Positions 59,627 to 64,000 of a DNA stretch of 64,000 bases are shown piece by piece. The DNA comes from Amycolatopsis sp. 2-15. Lineage in GTDB: Bacteria > Actinomycetota > Actinomycetes > Mycobacteriales > Pseudonocardiaceae. Position numbers and translations under genes: made by a program. The DNA lies in assembly GCF_030285625.1 (NCBI RefSeq), contig NZ_CP127294.1, positions 6,728,001-6,792,000 on the forward strand. Reading direction: 5' to 3'. The notes below the pieces were generated by a model, which saw only the letters and a list, made by a program, of their open reading frames with translations, was not told where the DNA came from and did not search any database. Numbering within the stretch: position 1 is the stretch's first letter; each line of letters starts with the position of its first letter.

Positions 59627-60556
59627 TCACCGGCCCGCGAGCGAGCGGATCCCCGGTGGGAGGTGACCGAGCCCACCTTCCCCGGCCAGGAACCGGACAA
59701 TCGCCTCCTGCAGCGCGCGGGCCGCGCGCGTGAGCTCGACGTCGCGGCGGAAGGCGAGCCGCACGACGCGACTGAGGCCGGGTTCGGTGAACTGCGTCAT
59801 CCGGAACCGGTCCCCCACCACGGTGCTCGGGACGACGGCGAGACCGAGGCCCGCCTGCACGAGCTCGAGCACGGCGTCCATCTCGCCGCCCTCGATGGCG
59901 AAGGCCGGGTCGAACCCGGCGGCGCGGCAGGCGTTCACCGTGGCTTCGCGCAGGTCGTAGCCGCGGCGGAACATGACCAGCGGCCGGTCCTTCAGGTCCT
60001 GGATGGCGAGCCGTCCGCGCACCGGCGCCGGCTCATGCTTCGGCGAGATCACCACGAGCTCTTCGACGAACAGCGGGGTGCTCTCCAGGTGGTGGTCGTC
60101 GCGGACCCGGCTGTCGACGATCATCGCGAGGTCGAGCCCGCCTTCCGACAGCTCCGTCTGCAGGTCGCGGGAGCCGCTTTCGTGCAGCACCAGCTCGATG
60201 CCGGGGTAGGTGCGCCGGAACGCCGCGAGCATCACCGGCAGCAGGCCGGTGCACAGGCTGGGGGTCGCGCCGAGGCGCACGCGGCCGCGGCCCAGCTCGT
60301 CGAGCTCGCGGATCGCCCGGTACGCCGCCTCGGTCTCGGCCAGGATGCGCCGCGCGATGGGCAGGAGCGTCTCGCCGGCCTCGGTGAGCGTGACGTTGCC
60401 GCGGACGCGGTGGAACAGCGTGGCGCCGACGTCGCGTTCGAGCGCTCGGATCTGTTGCGACAGTGAGGGTTGCGCCACACGCGTCTGCTCGGCCGCGCGC
60501 GTGAAGTGCCGCGTGTCGGCCACTGCCAGGAAATATGCCAGCTGCTGGAACTGCAT
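59627..60556 (-). CDS. LysR-family regulator divergent from succinate dehydrogenase
   Basis: 309 residues from ATG 60556 (MQFQQLAYFL). The HTH is FLAVADTRHFTRAAEQTRVAQPSLSQQIRALERDVG. The effector domain reads GRVRLGATPSLCTGLLPVML, LDLAMIVDSRV, VMFRRGYDLREATVNAC and GLGLAVVPSTVVGD. It is divergent from the sdhCAB operon; the 83-bp gap contains ATAGGCATTGGCTCTGGTCAT, a T-N11-A-like LysR site. It probably controls sdhCAB and itself. Confidence 0.88.
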   Translation of the reverse strand: MQFQQLAYFLAVADTRHFTRAAEQTRVAQPSLSQQIRALERDVGATLFHRVRGNVTLTEAGETLLPIARRILAETEAAYRAIRELDELGRGRVRLGATPSLCTGLLPVMLAAFRRTYPGIELVLHESGSRDLQTELSEGGLDLAMIVDSRVRDDHHLESTPLFVEELVVISPKHEPAPVRGRLAIQDLKDRPLVMFRRGYDLREATVNACRAAGFDPAFAIEGGEMDAVLELVQAGLGLAVVPSTVVGDRFRMTQFTEPGLSRVVRLAFRRDVELTRAARALQEAIVRFLAGEGGLGHLPPGIRSLAGR

Positions 60557-60639
60557 ACGCCTCATCATAGGCATTGGCTCTGGTCATGAGAGGAATCATG
60601 TGTTTGCCCTCTCGTTGAACCGGACCTAACGTCGCAGGC

Positions 60640-61350
60640 GTGGCACGTGAACTCGCCACCGCCCGGCGGAAACGCCCGGCGGTGCGGCTTTTCTGGGAAT
60701 CGTCGATCGGCAAGAAGGTCGTGATGGCGGCGACCGGGCTGCTGTTCGTGGTCTGGCTGCTCGCGCACATGGCGGGCAACCTGAAGATCTTCTTCGGGCC
60801 GGAGACCTTCGACCACTACGCGGCCTGGCTGCGCACGATCGGGGAGCCGGCCCTACCGTATGCGTGGTTCCTGTGGGTTCAGCGCGCGGTCCTCGTCGTG
60901 GCGTTGGTGCTTCACGTCACGGCGGCGGTGCAGCTGTCCAAACGGGACCGTCGGGCGCGGCCGGTGCGCTACGTGCACGGCCAGCGGCCGCGGGCGACGT
61001 TCGCCACGCACACCATGCGCTGGGGCGGCGCGACGCTGGCCGTGTACATCGTGTGGCACATCCTCGACCTCACCGTCGGGGTCGCGAACCAGGACTTCGT
61101 GCCCGAGCAGCCGTTCCACAACGTGGTGGCCGACTTCCAGGTGTGGTGGGTCAACGTGATCTACCTCGTGGCCCTGCTGATGCTCGGGCTGCACATCAAC
61201 CACGGCTTCTGGAGCGCGGCGCAGACGCTGGGGATCAAGAGCGCGAGCAAGGACCGCACGGTCAAGACCGTCGGTACCGTCCTGGCCGTGGTCATCACCG
61301 GCGGGTTCATGATCGTGCCGATCTCCGTCATGACTGGATGGGTGAGCTGA
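60640..61350 (+). CDS. sdhC: Succinate dehydrogenase cytochrome b subunit (b558 family)
   Basis: 236 residues from GTG 60640. Five membrane segments as in the single-subunit di-heme b558 anchor: [71 protein letters not shown]. The four heme-ligand histidines lie in LLAHMAG, VLHVT, VWHIL and LGLHINHG. It anchors SdhAB to the membrane and reduces menaquinone. First gene of sdhCAB. Confidence 0.9.
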   Translation: MARELATARRKRPAVRLFWESSIGKKVVMAATGLLFVVWLLAHMAGNLKIFFGPETFDHYAAWLRTIGEPALPYAWFLWVQRAVLVVALVLHVTAAVQLSKRDRRARPVRYVHGQRPRATFATHTMRWGGATLAVYIVWHILDLTVGVANQDFVPEQPFHNVVADFQVWWVNVIYLVALLMLGLHINHGFWSAAQTLGIKSASKDRTVKTVGTVLAVVITGGFMIVPISVMTGWVS

Positions 61351-61352
61351 GC

Positions 61353-63277
<1,925 letters not shown>

Positions 63278-63281
<4 letters not shown>

Positions 63282-64000
63282 AACTCACCGTGCGTGTCTG
63301 GCGCCAGTCCGGCCCCGACACCGAAGGACAGCTCGTCGACTACCCCGTCGACGGCATCAGCACCGACATGTCCTTCCTCGAAATGCTCGACACGCTCAAC
63401 CAGCAGCTCATCGACGCCGGCGAGCAGCCCGTCGCGTTCGACCACGACTGCCGCGAAGGCATCTGCGGCTCCTGCGGCGTCGTCATCAACGGCCAGGCCC
63501 ATGGCCCCGAGACCACCACCACGTGCCAGCTGCACATGCGCGCCTTCTCCGACGGCGACATCATCGACGTCGAACCTTGGCGCGCCAAGGGTTTCCCCGT
63601 GATCAAGGACCTCGTCGTCGACCGCTCCGCGTTCGACCGCATCATCCAGGCCGGCGGCTACATCACCGCCCCGACCGGTGCAGCCCCCGACGCCCACGCA
63701 GCGCCGGTGCCCAAGCCCGACGCCGACCTCGCCTTCGACAACGCCACCTGCATCGGCTGCGGCGCCTGCGTCGCGGCGTGCCCCAACGGCTCGGCGATGC
63801 TGTTCACCGCCGCCAAGGTCAGCCACCTCAACTCCCTGCCCCAGGGCCAGCCCGAACGCACCCAGCGCGTGCTCGACATGGTCGACACCATGGACGCCGA
63901 AGGCTTCGGCGGCTGCACCAACAGCGGCGAGTGCACGCTGGCCTGCCCCAAGGGCATCCCGCTGACGAGCATCACCACGCTCAACCGTGAGTTCCTCAAG
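63278..64000 (+). CDS. sdhB: Succinate dehydrogenase iron-sulfur subunit (3' end at window edge)
   Basis: It reads from the overlapping GTGA at 63278 to the window end, 241 codons without a stop. The [2Fe-2S] domain is [18 protein letters not shown] with TTTTC. The [4Fe-4S] and [3Fe-4S] motifs are [15 protein letters not shown] and [16 protein letters not shown]. The last codons (TTLNREFLK) are close to the normal C-terminus of about 250 residues, so little is missing. Confidence 0.95.

Overview
The window is high-GC DNA with frequent GTG starts and many 4-bp stop/start overlaps. It encodes a LigD-type repair polymerase, CmtR and MmyB-like regulators, an SSB ending in DPPF, and NAD-linked actinobacterial gene families. 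All of this points to an actinomycete, most likely Pseudonocardiaceae (Amycolatopsis or a relative). The genus is an inference. I saw no rRNA, tRNA, CRISPR array, prophage or transposase.

Layout. 0-5.2 kb: a NHEJ polymerase fragment and three tandem GT-C-like membrane glycosyltransferase paralogs. 5.3-9.8 kb: a frameshifted 14-TM efflux pump fused to a winged helix, a threonine-synthase-like enzyme and a small catalase. 9.8-21.2 kb: an amino-acid permease, then a LacI-controlled sugar operon (binding protein, two permeases, GH2 beta-galactosidase, frameshifted GH38 alpha-mannosidase), followed by a decayed duplicate of the mannosidase 3' end. 21.2-23.8 kb: a Nudix regulator (NrtR type) divergent from an SPFH protein and a NAD-kinase-like protein, with twin operators between them. 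23.8-33.3 kb: a decaying accessory stretch with a GH15 pseudogene truncated into a broken XRE regulator, an SSB, tandem hairpin repeats, MarR, ArsR with a CDF exporter, CmtR with a cation transporter and its tandem decayed 5' ends, a PAP2-like protein and a second broken XRE regulator.

33.4-64 kb is a coherent oxalate/formate catabolic island. Formyl-CoA:oxalate CoA-transferase (Frc), a ThDP enzyme in the oxalyl-CoA decarboxylase position, an NDP-forming acyl-CoA ligase and two OxlT-family transporters would import oxalate and convert it to formyl-CoA, CO2 and formate. A molybdenum formate dehydrogenase (its FdsA-type subunit split into two non-adjacent genes, plus a NuoE-NuoF fusion) would oxidise formate to CO2 and NADH, supported by FdhD and MoeA. 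Carbonic anhydrase would handle CO2, SucCD could provide CoA donors, and Hyi and GlxR would take glyoxylate-derived C3 units to glycerate. A succinate dehydrogenase operon under a LysR regulator closes the window. A 9-bp palindrome, ATAC-N-GTAT, recurs at three promoters of this island (42.2, 50.15 and 58.57 kb) and probably marks a regulon of the local GntR protein. Between moeA and fdhD lies a wreck of an older system: a decayed LysR gene and an internally deleted NAD-dependent formate dehydrogenase.

Broken genes cluster at 5-7, 20.5, 24-26.5, 32.7 and 55-56 kb. Most of the indels fall in short homopolymers, so some may be sequencing errors. The GH15 and formate dehydrogenase wrecks carry stops and deletions that look like real decay.
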